A stretch of 64,000 bases of DNA from Ipomoea triloba (GCF_003576645.1 NC_044922.1:6603183-6667182), one strand, 5' to 3'. Positions 11,100 through 29,268 are shown, counted from the first letter of the stretch. The notes: generated by a model from the letters alone, not told the origin. Numbers and translations are program-made.

Positions 11100-12850
11100 G
11101 CAATGTTTATGTTTATTATTTTTTGTGCCTTTATTTGTGCTTATAATGTATGAGTAGTCCCATTTAGGACTTGGGTATCTAGTTGCTTTATTGGTGGGTA
11201 TTTCATAAAGAAGTAGGAATGCAATATATGGTTATTGAATTTATGAAAGATGTATAGTGCACATTGCACAACATTCATTATCATATTTTTGAAATAATTT
11301 TGGCCACAACGGAAGTCACTCCTTACATATCATGTTTCATGGCCCCAATCCTTTATCGAACCACATTTCACCCTAACTTACCACTTAACACATGTCATAG
11401 ACACACCATTTCTGTGCATATATTAAGCTTAATTGATATTTGTTTTCATAGATGTTTTGGCGCCTTAGTCTTTGATATGGAGAAAAAGAGAAAAATTTAT
11501 CTTTGTCTTTAGGTGAAGCCATCCAATTTTTTTTTATTTGCAAATGCAAATATGTAATAATAATTTTTTTTAAAAATTTAAATTGTTTGTTTGGATGCCA
11601 AATTAGCAAATTTATATACTCATGTAAGTCGTCACCAAGATCTTGTTGGCTAAAATTGTTAATTTTAATTATTCATTTGATTTTAAAAAAAAAAAATCTT
11701 CTAACTTACTTGTTTGATTCTTATCTCAAGAAAGAGAATAATTACCAATTTTGGTTCCAACACTTTAATCCCATGAACTGTTTTTGTCTACAATAATCAT
11801 TGTTCTCAAATTTCATTCTACAATTATCATTTTCTTTCCAATTTCAACCTTTCTAATTATACTACCAACTAAAACTCATTAGACCTGTAATTTTAACATA
11901 TTTTTATGGGTATATTTTTGTCCAACCAAAACTTATTAGAGCTGTAATTGTAAAATATTTTTTATGGGTATATATTTGTCTTATTACCTAGACTAATTAC
12001 AATTTACTAATCAATATATACCCTTGTAGGATTGTGGATACCTCAAGTACTTCTTGAAAAAATCTTCAATCACCTCATTGCTCAAATAGGCATCATTAGA
12101 TAGAGCTTTCTTTAGGCTACTTAGTTTGTACTTCTTCTTGATTAAGTTACCATGGTTGATGAATGCAAGCATTAACAACACTAGTTGGAAATATGAAGCA
12201 TCATATTTGTGAATAGTTAATTACATTTCATCCATCTCGAATTTGGATAATACGACAATTGTTAAGTTATAATTTATAGATGTGAAACATTGATACAATA
12301 TATATGAAGGTTTTTGTTTTTACACCCTTGTGTAACCTAAATCGTTCAACCTCTATTTGGACTATTATGATTAAGTTTTTGTGCAAGGACTAAGGAGTGA
12401 GGTGACACGCTTGCTAGCCTTGGTAGTATCGGTGGAGTATAGGAGAGTTGCCAGGCTATCCTAAGTGCCATGTTTTTATTTTTTTATTTTTTTATTTTTT
12501 TTATTTCTTTATTTTTTTTATGAAGTGGGTTTGACTTGGAGGTTTTCTTATTATCTTTTTCAGTCAACTTATGATTCTCAAGTTGGGTTTCGATATTGAA
12601 TTGAAATTTCATCCAATGAGCATGCCAATGAGATTTGGATTAGCTAATTTTAGAACGGGACAAAGATACCATTGAAAAATAATTAAAATACGGCTCTGGT
12701 AAATGTTTATCAATATTATGATTAGAAGGACTAATTTTAATTTTAATTTTTTTTTAAAACGATGGTCATAGTATGAAATTTGACAAATTGGGGCTAAAAT
12801 CATATATCAAATTTTGTAATTTATCTTTCAAGAAATTAACAAATGTACTC
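11100..12850. repeat. Copy 1 of an old ~1.8-2.3 kb tandem duplication
   Basis: This segment and 12985-15285 share many blocks in the same order: TTTATTTGTGCTTATA, ATATTAAGCTTAATTGATAT, GGTGAAGCCATCCA, and long blocks at 12010-12840 matching 14510-15280. The copies are diverged by many substitutions and indels, so the duplication is old. It holds a coding relic on the minus strand (see 12020-12215). Confidence 0.7.
12020..12215 (-). pseudogene. Coding relic, unidentified
   Basis: Read on the minus strand, about 60 codons stay open and look protein-like, with a hydrophobic start, then INHGNLIKKK, and a charged stretch ending near DFFKKYLRYPQSYKG. The homologous stretch in the second copy (about 14520-14705) is interrupted by stops and a frameshift. 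I do not recognise the family. Lack of a start, and the decay of the sister copy, say pseudogene. Confidence 0.35.
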
Positions 12851-12984
12851 TATAAATCATGCATCCTTGTGCTTTTTTCCCATACATGTTTTCATGGTAT
12901 GAGATTTGAACATCGCTCCACACACTATGGCCTCCAATCATGATCTTTAAGTCAGACAATGAACCAACTATACTAAACCTTCCT

Positions 12985-15285
12985 TATGTCTTTGCTTTAT
13001 TTGTGCTTATAGTGTGTGAATAGTCTGATTTAGGGCTTAGGTTATGGTAGGATAATCTATCTAGATGCTTTATTTGTGAGTATTACATAAAGTGGTAGAA
13101 GTTCAACATATGGTTCTTAAGTATGGAAGACCACGGTTCAGTTCAAACCGAATTGGGAACTATAGAAACCGAACTAGAAAATAAAAGTCTGCTAGTATGT
13201 TTATATCAAATCATTTTCACCAAAAAGAAAAAAAAAGAATTACTAGTCTTTTTTGTTTACTTGTATAGACTTATCCGACCCCTAGTTGGATGTCATGCAT
13301 GTTTCATGTGAAAATACAATAATACTAAGATGCATGATAATTTATACTTTCTAGTGATTATATTACAAAAATATATAGAAAATCACATGAATAGTACTTT
13401 GGCATTAATGGTGGGGGAGGGCAAATATTATTCAAATTTAATTATTTTTCTCGCATAAAGAATCAATATAAATGTCACGTAATACTATAAAGAATTAATA
13501 TAAAGATAAATAGGCACATGAGTGACCCTGCCTGAAGTTGCATGTGTACAACATTCGTTAGCATGCTTTTAGAAGAATTTTGACAACAACAAGAGTTAGA
13601 TCAAAATTATAAGTCACACATTGCATATCACGTGACATAGCTCCAATCACACTATTCGCCCTTACTTACCACTTTACACCACACATTGCATATCATGTGA
13701 CATAACTCCAATCACACTATTCGCCCTTAGTTACTATTTTTACGCCACTCATTGCATATCATGTGACATAGCTCCAATCACACTATTCGCCCTTACTTAC
13801 CACTTTACACATGTCATACTGCTATACACACACCATTCTCGTGCATATATTAAGCTTAATTGATATTTAATTATTTATTTCCATACATGTCTTGGCAACT
13901 ATTAGTATTTGCTATGGAGATAAAAAGGAAAACCTTAATTTGTTTTTGTTTTTGGGTGAAGCCATCCATTTTTTTAAAAAATTTCCAAATACAAATAGGT
14001 AATACGTACTCACTCCCCTTAATATTATGAAAAAATAAATTAAAAATAACTTCAATCAAGCCTCGTTAATTGAGTTAAACACATGAAATGGGAGGTTCAA
14101 ACCATTGACCTTTGATTAAGGATGGATAAGTCCCTTCTCCTCAACCACACTCCGAGGTTGCTAAAATTACTAATTGCATGATTTTATTAAAGTTTAATTA
14201 TTTGTTTAAAATTGTTTAAATCTATTAACTTAATTGTTTGATCCTTATCTTAAGAAAGAAAAATTACCAATTTTGATCCCACGACTATAACCCCATTAAC
14301 AATTTTAGTATACGATTGTCATTGTTCTCAAATTTCACCCTACAACTATTGCTTTCTTTCCAATTTAAGTACAATTATCGTTTTCTTTCCAATTTCAACC
14401 TTTCTAATCAAATACAAACCAAAACTTGTTGGAGTTGTAATTTAACATATTTTTCAAGTGTATTTTTTTTGTCGTAGTTCGTAAACTAATTCCAGTTAAC
14501 TCAATCAATAATATATCTTTGTATGATTTTGGATGCCTCAGGTATTTCTCGACAAAACCCTCACACCACCTCATTTCTCAAAGAGGCAATGTCAGGTAAA
14601 ACTTTTTTTAGGCTGGTTAGATCGTATTACTTCTTGAGTTGCCATGCTTGATGAACACCAATGGCATTAACAGCACCAGTGGGAGATATGAAGCGTGATA
14701 TTTGTTAATAGTTTATAGCATTTTATCACCCTTGAATTTGGATAATACAACAACTGTCAACTTAAAATTTGTAGAAGTGAAACATTGGCACAATATAGAT
14801 GAAGGTTTTTGTTTCTACATCATCGTCTAACCTAAACCGTCCAATCTTCGTTCGGCCATTGTGATGAGGTTTGCGTGCAAAGAGGTGACATACTTACTAG
14901 CCTTGGTGGTGCTGGAGGAGTATATGAGAGTTGTCATGCCATCCCAACGGATCTTATTTTAAAAATAGGCCTGACTTGGTGGCTTTCTCATCATTATTTT
15001 CACGCTACTTACGAGTTTTAAATTGGTTTCAATATAAAATTAGAATTTCCTCCAATAAGCATGACAAGGGAATTTGAATTAACTAATTTTAAAATGGGAC
15101 AAAGATACTCTTTAATAAAAATTGTTAAAATACAATTCTCATGAATTTTTATCAACATTATGATCATAAGGACTAAAATTTAAAATAAAAACAATGGTCA
15201 TAGAATGAAATTTGACAACAAAATGGGGCTAAAATCGTATATCAAAATGTGTAATTTCTCTTTCAACAAATTAACAAAAGTACTC
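12985..15285. repeat. Copy 2 of the old tandem duplication
   Basis: Collinear with 11100-12850 but longer. It contains a local amplification at 13610-13800, where a block of about 60-75 bp with CATATCAYGTGACATA and CAATCACACTATTCGCCCTTA is repeated three times. Confidence 0.65.
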
Positions 15286-15595
15286 CATAATCTCTGGCTT
15301 TTTTTTTTTTTTTTTGCTGGGAATAATAATAAATTCAATAACGATCAAAAGATTATTATTATTATTAAAAAGGAAAAAAAAAACAAATATACAGGCGTTC
15401 CTCATTGACCAATTGAGATTTGAGAGATCCCTTCATCTCCGACTAGGGGACAAACCTTATAAACTGCTCAATAATTGTAGTCTAAAACGAAACTAAATTC
15501 AATCTAGGGTTTGTTTGTTCATAAGATTTCCTGTAATCACTATTGCAGTTTTCAACAATCAAATTATCATCAATTGTTATTTGTTTGGGAGGCAA

Positions 15596-20530
<4,935 letters not shown>

Positions 20531-20546
<16 letters not shown>

Positions 20547-20602
20547 TGAATGAGAGTTGTTAGAGTTGAGCTGCAAATGTGATGAATGAGAGTTGTTAGA
20601 GT
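20531..20602 (+). repeat. 36-bp tandem duplication across the MAP kinase stop codon
   Basis: Two perfect 36-bp copies (20531-20566, 20567-20602), each with the last codons and the TGA. Only the first stop is used; the second copy lies in the 3' UTR. Confidence 0.95.
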
Positions 20603-21711
20603 TCTGGCCCTGTGAATTGTGATACTTATCTATTTCATGATTGCTTTATTCATCTGTTAAACCTGTCTGATATTTTCAACATTTGATTGTGGGACAATTC
20701 GGGTATTCAAAAATTGTTGTTGTATGAGTGAGGTAGTTACCATTTTGTGTTTAATGCATTGAAGTCCTAGTAGTTTCAATCACAAACAAGGGATTCATTC
20801 ATGTCTTTTGGGCAAAAAGATTTTTATTATTATACTTTTGGGGTTGTTTGGTTCACGTAATGTTAGGTTATCTTAGGTGGGTGTTTGGTTCATAGAATGT
20901 TAAATTTACTTTGGAAGTGTTAGATTACTGGATATGTTAGATTCTTGTGTTTAGTTTAAAAATGAGGTATTTAATGTAAACATATTTGGTTGAAGAGTTG
21001 AGCAAAAAGGATTTTTGTTATACTTTTAAGATCTACAGATATAGTAAAAGGTTAATCAAGCTCAAATACTCAATCTAGACGCTTGAAAGTTAGAGAAGTG
21101 AAAAGATTTAAGTGCTAGACTTTTAAGAACTTAAATGAAGCTTGAAATGGTAGAGATAAAAGCAGAAGGCTTTAAAGTTTTTTTGAGATAATAAGTGCGT
21201 ATAAATGAATGACTCCTACTGGATAGACATTTTGAGTGTTAAATGCATTTGAAGAATTGCTTTGTGATTTTTATTTAATTTGTTTGGACCGGGGGAAACT
21301 ACATGCAAGACATGTTAGACTGATAGTTAATTGAATATACTGTTTTAGGTAGGTTCGGATGTTCCTGTAATTTTCACGTTTTAATGTTAAAACAAAATTT
21401 TGTAGTTACTCGTAAAAGGTACATTTTTAATATACTAAAGATATATTATTTATGTATTAAATATACATGATTTGATAGTATACAAAATAATGTATCTTAA
21501 TTACTCAAGTAATGTAACTTCAATAAACTAATAATATACCTTTAGACGGCATTTGGTAACCAGGAAAGTTTGAACTTTCTTGGGAATTTAAAAGGTGGAA
21601 AATTATTCCCACATTTAGTGCAATCTTTGACTTAGAAAAGTTCGGATTGGTGGGAATCTCATTCCATGATATCAATGAAAGTAAATTCCACATATGAGAG
21701 TCAAAAGACCT
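20603..21711. other. 3' flank of MAP kinase; spacer with MITE debris
   Basis: No gene. Pieces such as GGTGTTTGGTTCATAGAATG (about 20880) and GGCATTTGGTAACCAGGAAAG (about 21549) look like single ends of Tourist- or hAT-type MITEs whose partners are lost. Confidence 0.4.
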
Positions 21712-22140
21712 TGTGGTCTAGTGACACATGGTGTCACATTTTTGTAAATAACTCGAACTTTGGTGCAAGTAACATGTGTTAAAAGTGCAAGTAACTGATA
21801 TAAGTGTGCAAGTAATATCATTTAAAAGTGCAACCATTTTCACTTAATAGTGCAAGTAATTTATCTTACCACATTGGTGCACCGAATAATAACGTCTTTG
21901 AAACCCTAAGTGCAATGCATTTTTGCGTTTTTTTCAAGTGTAATTTTTTAATACTAAATGTGCAAAATGTTATACTAATTGTGCAATATGTTAATACTAA
22001 ATGTGTAAACCTGGAAAATTCTGAAAAGTGCAAATTTTAGTGTTCAAGTTTGTATAATAAAGCTAGTAATAATTACAAAAATGCAGCCGCGTTTTTTTTT
22101 AAAAGCTGTTATGGTTCGTCCGTTTTTTCATATGTAAGGT
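21712..22140. repeat. Repeat field of GTGCAAGTAA motifs, diverged element
   Basis: Motifs AGTGCAAGTAA and AGTGTGCAAGTAA recur every 15-30 bp. The 3' part (ACAAAAATGCAGCCGCG, poly-T, then AAAAGCTG) resembles the right part of the element at 37885-38765 (GAAAATGCCACCGCGTC). It is probably a decayed relative of that element. Borders uncertain. Confidence 0.45.
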
Positions 22141-22207
22141 TAGATTGGTTCTTAGTTTTCTCTTAAAGACTTATTCTCATATGATTTTTTCTCTCTCTCT
22201 CTCTCTC

Positions 22208-22213
<6 letters not shown>

Positions 22214-22282
<69 letters not shown>
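22214..22282. repeat. (TA)n microsatellite
   Basis: About 34 TA units, preceded by a (CT)n run. Confidence 0.95.
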
Positions 22283-22284
<2 letters not shown>

Positions 22285-22639
22285 CTTGATCAACTTGAAT
22301 TTAACTTTTGGATACTTAATTGATTTGATGACTTGGTGATTTTTTGACATATAATTTATTAATTTATAAGTAATTTATTAAACTTTCAATTATTTGTTAT
22401 GTTTTTTTTTTTTTTTTTTAATGTTCGTATATAAAAATGATATATTAGGGATGTTAAATTTTTTTTTTGAAAAAGTTTAAATGAATCAATCATGTTAATT
22501 AATTTTCCAAATAATTTAATTGTTATGTTTCCAAGGTAACACGAAACATGTTAATTAGTTTTTTCTATAAAGTAGTTATTCACATCGAACATATTCCTTG
22601 AAAACATTTTCTTAAGAATTTAATTGATGGGAAAGTACC

Positions 22640-23130
22640 AAACAGCCTTTTAGAATCCATTTGAAAACTTGGAAAATGACATCCGAAAGTCATTTTTTAG
22701 ATTTTTTGTGTTTGGGTATCTAGGAAATAAAGTCAAAGGAAAATATTCATTCTAGTTAACGGAAAAAATATCAATTTGGCCGAAAATGTCTTCTATATTT
22801 TTAATCGGAAGATATTTTTCATATTCTTTATTTTTTTTATATTTATCTTTTATCTCATCTCTTTTCTAGTTTTCAGATTATTATTACCACAAACACGACT
22901 ACCACCACTTATTATTATTATTATTATTACAAATAATATGTTTATTTAAAAAAAATTGAGGCGAACAGAAAAAATGTAATTTCTTAACATCTAGTCAAAC
23001 AAAAAAAAATATAGTTTTTTGACTTTCGTCCAAATATTAGATAATTAAATGATTTTTTTAAAGAAAATTACTCATTTTATGAAAATCATTTTTTCAAAAA
23101 TATATTTAGCCTTTTCAAACTGATCCTTAT
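22640..23130. mobile_element. MITE related to the one at 3229-3720
   Basis: The left part (CCATTTGAAAACTTGGAAAATGA) and right part (GAAAATCATTTTTTCAAAAA) mirror each other. The interior shares GTATCTAGGAAATAAAGTCAAAG-like sequence and an ATT run with the element near 3.3 kb. No clear target-site duplication. Confidence 0.4.
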
Positions 23131-23244
23131 ATATATATTAAAAATGTACTTTTTATTCATGATTCATACAATTATGTATACAATGATCCATTGAATAATG
23201 ATATGATGATTGATCAACCACTCATTCTTAGGCTCTCATCGTCG

Positions 23245-23613
23245 AAGTGGATTCTCTCTCTCTTGCTCTCACTGCATCCTCCCAAACAGTAAAGATTCCT
23301 TGGAAAATAATGGAAGTAGTTCAGTACATCCGTTCTTGCCCTTGGAAAATAATGGAAGTAGTTCAGTACATCCGTTCTTGCCTTTCTTTGTGGGGTTCAA
23401 CCCTGACACATATCTATAGGGAGGCCAACCAGGTGGCTGACGCACTTGCTTCAGAAGGACTTAACAGTAGCTCGCCCGCTCTTTTTCACTCTTGTACTTC
23501 TTTACCTATAAAGGTCAAACTGGCTCTTTTGTATGATCAGCGGGGATTTTCATCCCCTAGGTTTTAATTATCAATAAAATTCTCTTTGTTAAAAAAAAAA
23601 AAAAAAAAAAAAA
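23245..23613 (+). mobile_element. 5'-truncated LINE with RNase H-like tail, poly-A and 14-bp target-site duplication
   Basis: The insert carries the end of a non-LTR retrotransposon: an open frame with EANQVADALASEGL, typical of the C-terminus of the plant LINE RNase H-like domain, then a short 3' UTR with AATAAAA and about 23 A. GGCTCTCATCGTCG flanks it on both sides (23231-23244 and 23614-23627), a target-site duplication. Most of the element is missing at the 5' side, as is usual for LINEs. An in-frame 42-bp tandem duplication doubles a 14-residue piece (PWKIMEVVQYIRSC). Not functional. Confidence 0.92.
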
Positions 23614-23945
23614 GGCTCTCATCGTCGTTTACTCCTTTGTCTTCCTCACACCGTCCACCGCCCATAACACGAACAACATCGATCACATGCCACTATTACT
23701 CGATTTGGATTTAATTACCAAATTAAGGCTTTAATTTAATTAGATAATTTCTTTCAATTTGGACATTTGACATATTTTAGTATTTTGGAATTTCCTCACA
23801 TGCTATTGCCTGTTCTCTCTGCCTGTAACTTTGTATTTTTAATTGTTCAATTGCTACAAATGTTGGGTAGGGACAATGAGGGAGAAGAATTTACAATTAT
23901 GTATTGAATCTGGAATGTTGCCAAGCTTGCAGCTCGATGGCACTT

Positions 23946-24596
23946 AGGGTTGTTAATGAACCGAACACGAACGAACAGAGATTGTTCGTGTTCGTTTGTT
24001 AAGATTTTTAGAGTGTTTGTATTCGTATTTGTTTGTTAAGGTTTTTGAAAATTCAGTTCGTGTACGTTTGTTAAGAGTTTGTTAGTGTTCGTTAACGTTT
24101 GTGAACATGTTTATGAACGTATTCGTTACACGTTCATGGACGCTAGCACAAGCAAACAAATGTACATGTTTGTGGTCATAATTTGTTCGTGAACAAGAAA
24201 TAGTTTATGTTCACGAACAATAACCAAACAAACAGCATAACGACTACAAAACACTTAGGCTAAACTAAAGTAGTATCTTAAAATTAAAAACAAAGTAAAA
24301 TAAAATGCACTTATATGAACATATTTGCGAACAATCTTAAACAAACACTAAATAAGCGTGTTCATGAACACTACTAAATGAGCATGTTCATGAACATTAT
24401 CAAACGAACACTAATGAACGAGTTCACGAGCTCTGAACAAACAAGCATACAGATATTCAGACTCTGTTCGTTTATTAAATGAGCTCTAAACTTTGTTCTT
24501 TATGTCTGTTTACCTTAATAAACTAACATAAGCAAACGCTTATTGAACACAAACAAAATTAGTAGTTTACCAAAAACTATGTTCGCTAACACCCTA
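23946..24596. mobile_element. DNA-transposon relic rich in GAACACGAAC/GTTCGTTTG motifs
   Basis: The ends mirror each other (TTAGGGTTGTTAATGAAC against the complement TTAGGGTGTTAGCGAAC). The interior is dense in TTCGTGTTCGTTTGTTAAG on the left and GAACATGTTCATGAAC or CGAACACTAATGAACG on the right. Possible 8-bp flanks ATGGCACT and ATGACATC match at only 5 of 8 positions, so hAT assignment is tentative. No transposase. Confidence 0.5.
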
Positions 24597-25627
24597 ATGA
24601 CATCCCTGTAGCTCTATCAAATGAGAGGTCACAGGTTTGAACCCCACTGGGACATTAACTCTGTGTTGAGTTGAGAGAGTATGTATGAACCCTAAAAAAA
24701 AATTTACCATTATGCATTTTACTTTTATATTTTATGTTTATAATTTAAAACTTGAATGTGGATTGTGGATTTGTGAAGATTTGAATTTTGAAGTTTGAAT
24801 TAATTGTGGGCTTGTGGCACACTTGTATTATGTTTTTGAGTTATGTAAATGTGTTCGTTAAAATTGAAAATTGTTAAATTTAAAATATTAAATTTTTTAA
24901 TTAAGACCATCCCATAAATTTGATAGCTTGAGGTTTTAGGGTTATGATGTATTTATTGATGTACAACGAATCGTATTGTCCATCTACTAGTTCGGGAGTT
25001 GGTTTTTATATATGGCTGTTCGTAGAAAATTATTGTTTTTACCCCTTCTTTTAGTTGTGATATTTTGTGTTCGGATTTGAATTAATAATATTGTTGTTTT
25101 CATTTAAAAAAAAATAGTATGTTTTATTCTTTCCCATTGTGTTGTTTATATGTACTGTAGCTTCTACAATTTTCCAGCTGTATTAAGAGTTGGAAGAGTT
25201 TGGGAGCAAAAAATAATAATAAGAGTTGGAAGAGTTTTAAAATTTTATGCATTTCTATTTTTGGCAATGGGAAAATGATAAGCAAATAACTTTTTGTGTA
25301 AATACACAAATAGTAGTTTCTGAAAGTGTTAAGCACAATTCTGTAGGCATTGATACCCGTGAATGGCATTGATACCAGTGAAGAAACGTGGTTATTGGGA
25401 GACGGAAGTTTAAAAAATTAATTAGGAGACAAAAACTTGTGTGAGATCGTCTCACCTTGAGACCAGGTCGGATCGAGTCAATGTGAAAATGTGATACGTC
25501 ATACTTATATGCTCAAAAGTAATACTAATCATAAATAAAAATTTTCTTATTTATAATGGTAAATGTAATACTTATAAGGAAAAATATAATACTTTTAAGA
25601 AAAAGCAAACATTACTTATTGGTCAAA
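24597..25627. other. AT-rich spacer, no gene seen
   Basis: A piece at 24605-24660 (CACAGGTTTGAACCCCACTG) resembles a pol III B box and could be SINE debris. Nothing else stands out. Confidence 0.4.
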
Positions 25628-25979
25628 TTATGCTATTAGCAGCGTTTGGGACTGACAATGATATATCCACATTTTTAATTCTGGCGGGTAACAATGCTAT
25701 TTATATCCACATTTTGCAGCGAATCCGTCAAATTCTGGTTAACAGCGGTTTGGAGCAACAGTTTGCTCCAAACCGCTGAAAAAAATGTTGTTTGTTGAGA
25801 AGTCTCAAGCTTCTCTTCTCTTGCCCATCCAACAATGGATGGAGGAGTATTAAGGGGCGTTGAGCTCCCTTTTGTAAGGGATCGGAGCTCAACGCCCATT
25901 TTTTGTAAAGTTTACGATTCCACATCTGTTCAATTTTTTTTTTTGTTTCTTTTTATTTTGTTTCCCTTTTTTTGTTTAA

Positions 25980-26015
<36 letters not shown>

Positions 26016-26224
26016 TACTACTACTACGGAGTATTATTATATGTATACTCTTTTGGTCATTTTACATGTTAACCGCTAATTTAAACAGTTAATTTTGCCA
26101 AACATTTTTTTACAAATCGCTAATACAATCCGTTGGTCAAACTCGCTAATACAATCCGCTATTTGATAACCGCTAATACAATCCGCTACCGCTAACAGCT
26201 AACCGCTGATAACCAAACAAGCCC
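25628..26224. mobile_element. hAT-like element with AACCGCTAA subterminal repeats and three hairpins
   Basis: The right part has repeated CGCTAATACAATCCGCTA and ends GATAACCAAACAAGCCC, a common type of plant hAT MITE end. Inside are perfect hairpins: 25743-25778 (16-bp stem, CAGCGGTTTGGAGCAA), 25855-25897 (14-bp stem, GGGCGTTGAGCTCC), and a small CCATCC/GGATGG stem near 25826. The left border is not certain. An (ATT)n run lies at 25980-26015. Confidence 0.45.
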
Positions 26225-26360
26225 TTTATATTCATTAATCGGTTATGAACGCACGGGTAGACCACATCATGATTTATAAATCAATGTTAAGCTAAAAGAA
26301 AATTAAAGGAAATATGTATTCAAAAAAGAAAAGGAAATATAGAAAGTAAAAAAAAAAAGT

Positions 26361-26671
26361 GGCAAATTATACCATGGGTTAGGGTTCACCTTGCATTGTG
26401 AACCATTGTCTAAAATGACATTCATATTATGTCTGCAATTAACATATTTTGCTTATGCAATTAACAGATTATGTGTCTGTAAATAAATTGAAGATACACA
26501 ATATGTTAACTACATGAATATATTATGCAGTTAACATATTATGTGTGTAATTAACAAATTATATGCCTTCAATTTATTTACAGATATATAATCTATTAAC
26601 TGAAGATGCATAATTTTATGAACTAGAGTTCACTGTGTAATGAATATTGTGGTGCATGGTATAACAATTGA
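26361..26671. mobile_element. Mutator-type MITE, intact ends
   Basis: Left end GGCAAATTATACCATGGG and right end GCATGGTATAACAATTG, with AAAAAAAGT on both sides (26352-26360, 26672-26680). Subterminal GGTTCACCTTGCATTGTGAACC is a palindrome shared by the family. The interior has AACATATTATGTG repeats. No coding capacity. Confidence 0.75.
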
Positions 26672-26680
26672 AAAAAAAGT

Positions 26681-27427
26681 TTGGAGTTAGTTTAATTGTG
26701 ACTCATACATTGGACACAATGAAAACCTCCAATTTATACACCTTGGAATGTTGGCCTTTAATAAATGAGGTTAACACAAAGGAGATGAAAAAGGCATTAA
26801 AAAATAGTGAAAAAGATTTGGACTGGAAAAGGATGTTCAACTAAAATGGAAGAGTTCTTTTGTCTATTGTCAACTAATTCTGTCTGTTTTACAATAGAGT
26901 TAAATTTGCCTAGCAGGAATACCATGTCTTATATTAGATTTTAGATAGATGAAGATAATGGAGCCTTAACCAAATTAATTGACTAAGTAATCATCATAAT
27001 GATTAAAACTTTTATATGTTTAATTTTCATTAAGAAAACTGATAGAAAATTATAATTTGTCAACCCATCATCGAGATTAAATTTACAATTCAATTTTTTA
27101 TAATATTAAGTTTAGTATCAGTATACAAAATAAAATTATTATTAAATATTAAAAATAAATTTAAAAATAATAAAAAATTACTGAAGAAAATAACAAAGAA
27201 GAAAGTGTTAGTTTGATTAGTGAATAATGAAAAAGGATATGCAAAATGAGATAGAAGAAATATCATATAATTTAATTTAATTAAATTTCAAAATATTGAA
27301 TAATAAGAATATCGATTATTATAAATAGAAAGAATGTGTAATATAATAATCAATATAATACCTTTAATATTTGATAGAATTTTTCATTTAATTTAATATT
27401 GTAAAGATAGAAAAATTGTTGTTTTGT

Positions 27428-27458
<31 letters not shown>

Positions 27459-28340
27459 GTTTTTTCTTAATTTGGTTCTCTAACTATAGAGAAATGATAG
27501 AAAAATTTGCATGTTTTGTATAAATATTAAAACTTATCATCTAACTTTTTTATATACAAGAAAGTGCACATCTACTATCCTAACGTGTCATTTGCGTGAA
27601 GTCTGCCTTATACTTATCTCAACAGTTATTGTATGGATCACAGTTCAAACAGCTATGTGGATCACGGTCCGAAAACGACGTCGTTTTGCGTAATTTTTTT
27701 CTTGTGACCCGCTATAATACACACTTGTGACAGCTCTACCTAGTATTTTTATAACTCTATTTTTTTTTTAAATACATCTTTTAATTTGATGAACTATGTT
27801 AATTGAAGCATGCGCTTCATCTCAACTAAAAGCCGGATTGCACATATATAGTTATATATTATATATGCTCAACAGTGTTTCCGTTAACGCATGTGTAACA
27901 AATGAAGGTAAAAGTTGTCATTTTCCTTTTATTTATTTATTTATTTATTTATTTTGCATACAAGATAAATAAATTGAACCATAGACTACATGCCCCAGGC
28001 TTAGTGTATTGATTCATTGCGTGACTTGAAGTCACGACTGAAGGCGGCAGTGTTGGAGTCGAGTACCACTAAAAATATGAATAGACAAAGGACCCAGGAT
28101 AATGGAAGGTGTGAATTGGATTCTGGTGGGCTTCGTCATATACCTCTGGAATAAGTAACTCTAGGGGTGGGGTCCTGAGCTTAGAATTAGTCCGGTGACA
28201 CTGGGATCAGTTGAGGATTAAAAAAGAAAAACAATAACATCACCGCAAGTATTTTAATAGAGTAGGAGGTTACCATTTAGTAGCTTGAAGACAAAAGGGA
28301 ATCAATTTTTAACCAATGGGCTACCACAGCTTTACAACTC
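26681..28340. other. AT-rich spacer upstream of the reductase gene
   Basis: No gene. At about 27620-27700 there is a fragment of the Mutator-type family (TTGTATGGATCACAGTTC and the AAAACGACGTCGTTTT palindrome). At 27420-27465 a GTTTT repeat. At 27990-28200 a low-copy piece with TTGGAGTCGAGTACC could be SINE-derived. Confidence 0.4.
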
Positions 28341-28349
28341 ATCAGTCTC

Positions 28350-28357
28350 TATAAAAG
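28350..28357 (+). promoter_or_regulatory. TATA box of the reductase gene
   Basis: TATAAAAG lies 108 bp before the ATG. Confidence 0.65.
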
Positions 28358-28457
28358 CAGTCCACCCTTGCCTTGTAAGACCACCAAACAAAAACCTTAA
28401 TTAAGAAATTCATTTCACAACACTCAGCTCTATCTTACTATACATATCATCAGCTGA

Positions 28458-28760
28458 ATGGCACAGAAAGTGCTTGGTTGGGCTGCTCATGATGATTCTG
28501 GGAAGCTTAGACCCTTCATATTCACTCGAAGGTATTACACTATATACTAGTGAAAATCTTTTTTTTTTTTTTTTTTTTTCGAGATTATTACTATGAAATG
28601 TTATTTCTTCATGTAAATATGATCATATGGTGAATGAATTTAGAGAAAATGGCATCAATGATGTAACCATCAAGATCATGTACTGTGGGATATGCCGGAC
28701 TGATGTTGATTTTGCTAGAAATGAATGGGGAAATACCACCTACCCTATTGTGCCCGGGTA

Positions 28761-28808
<48 letters not shown>

Positions 28809-29182
28809 AGTAATGAATTATATTTTTTGGTGGTGTCCATTGATAGATGTTGATAGTACTAGGCCAATATAATCATGTATGTATGTTAGTCTAGTTTTGT
28901 TTAGTATTATTGACATCGGTGTTGATAGTGCTTGCTGATACAACTGAAAATAACATATACGATTGTATTAGTGATATCGTCTATGAAAAAAGATAATACT
29001 CCGTATCATTTTATTTTCTCAAATATAATAACATTTTCATCTTTGCTCAAAGTATTGTTTTAGACACTTTTACCTCTTTGACCTCTTCAAAAAATTCACT
29101 ATTTAACTTTCTGTAATGATAAATAATATTTGAAAATAAATATTAGATTTTAAGAATATATATACATACATACATACATACA

Positions 29183-29268
<86 letters not shown>

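Noticed and set aside
24605..24660. Possible tRNA gene (GGTTTGAACCCC box)
   Set aside because: No cloverleaf could be drawn around it and no A box lies at the right distance.
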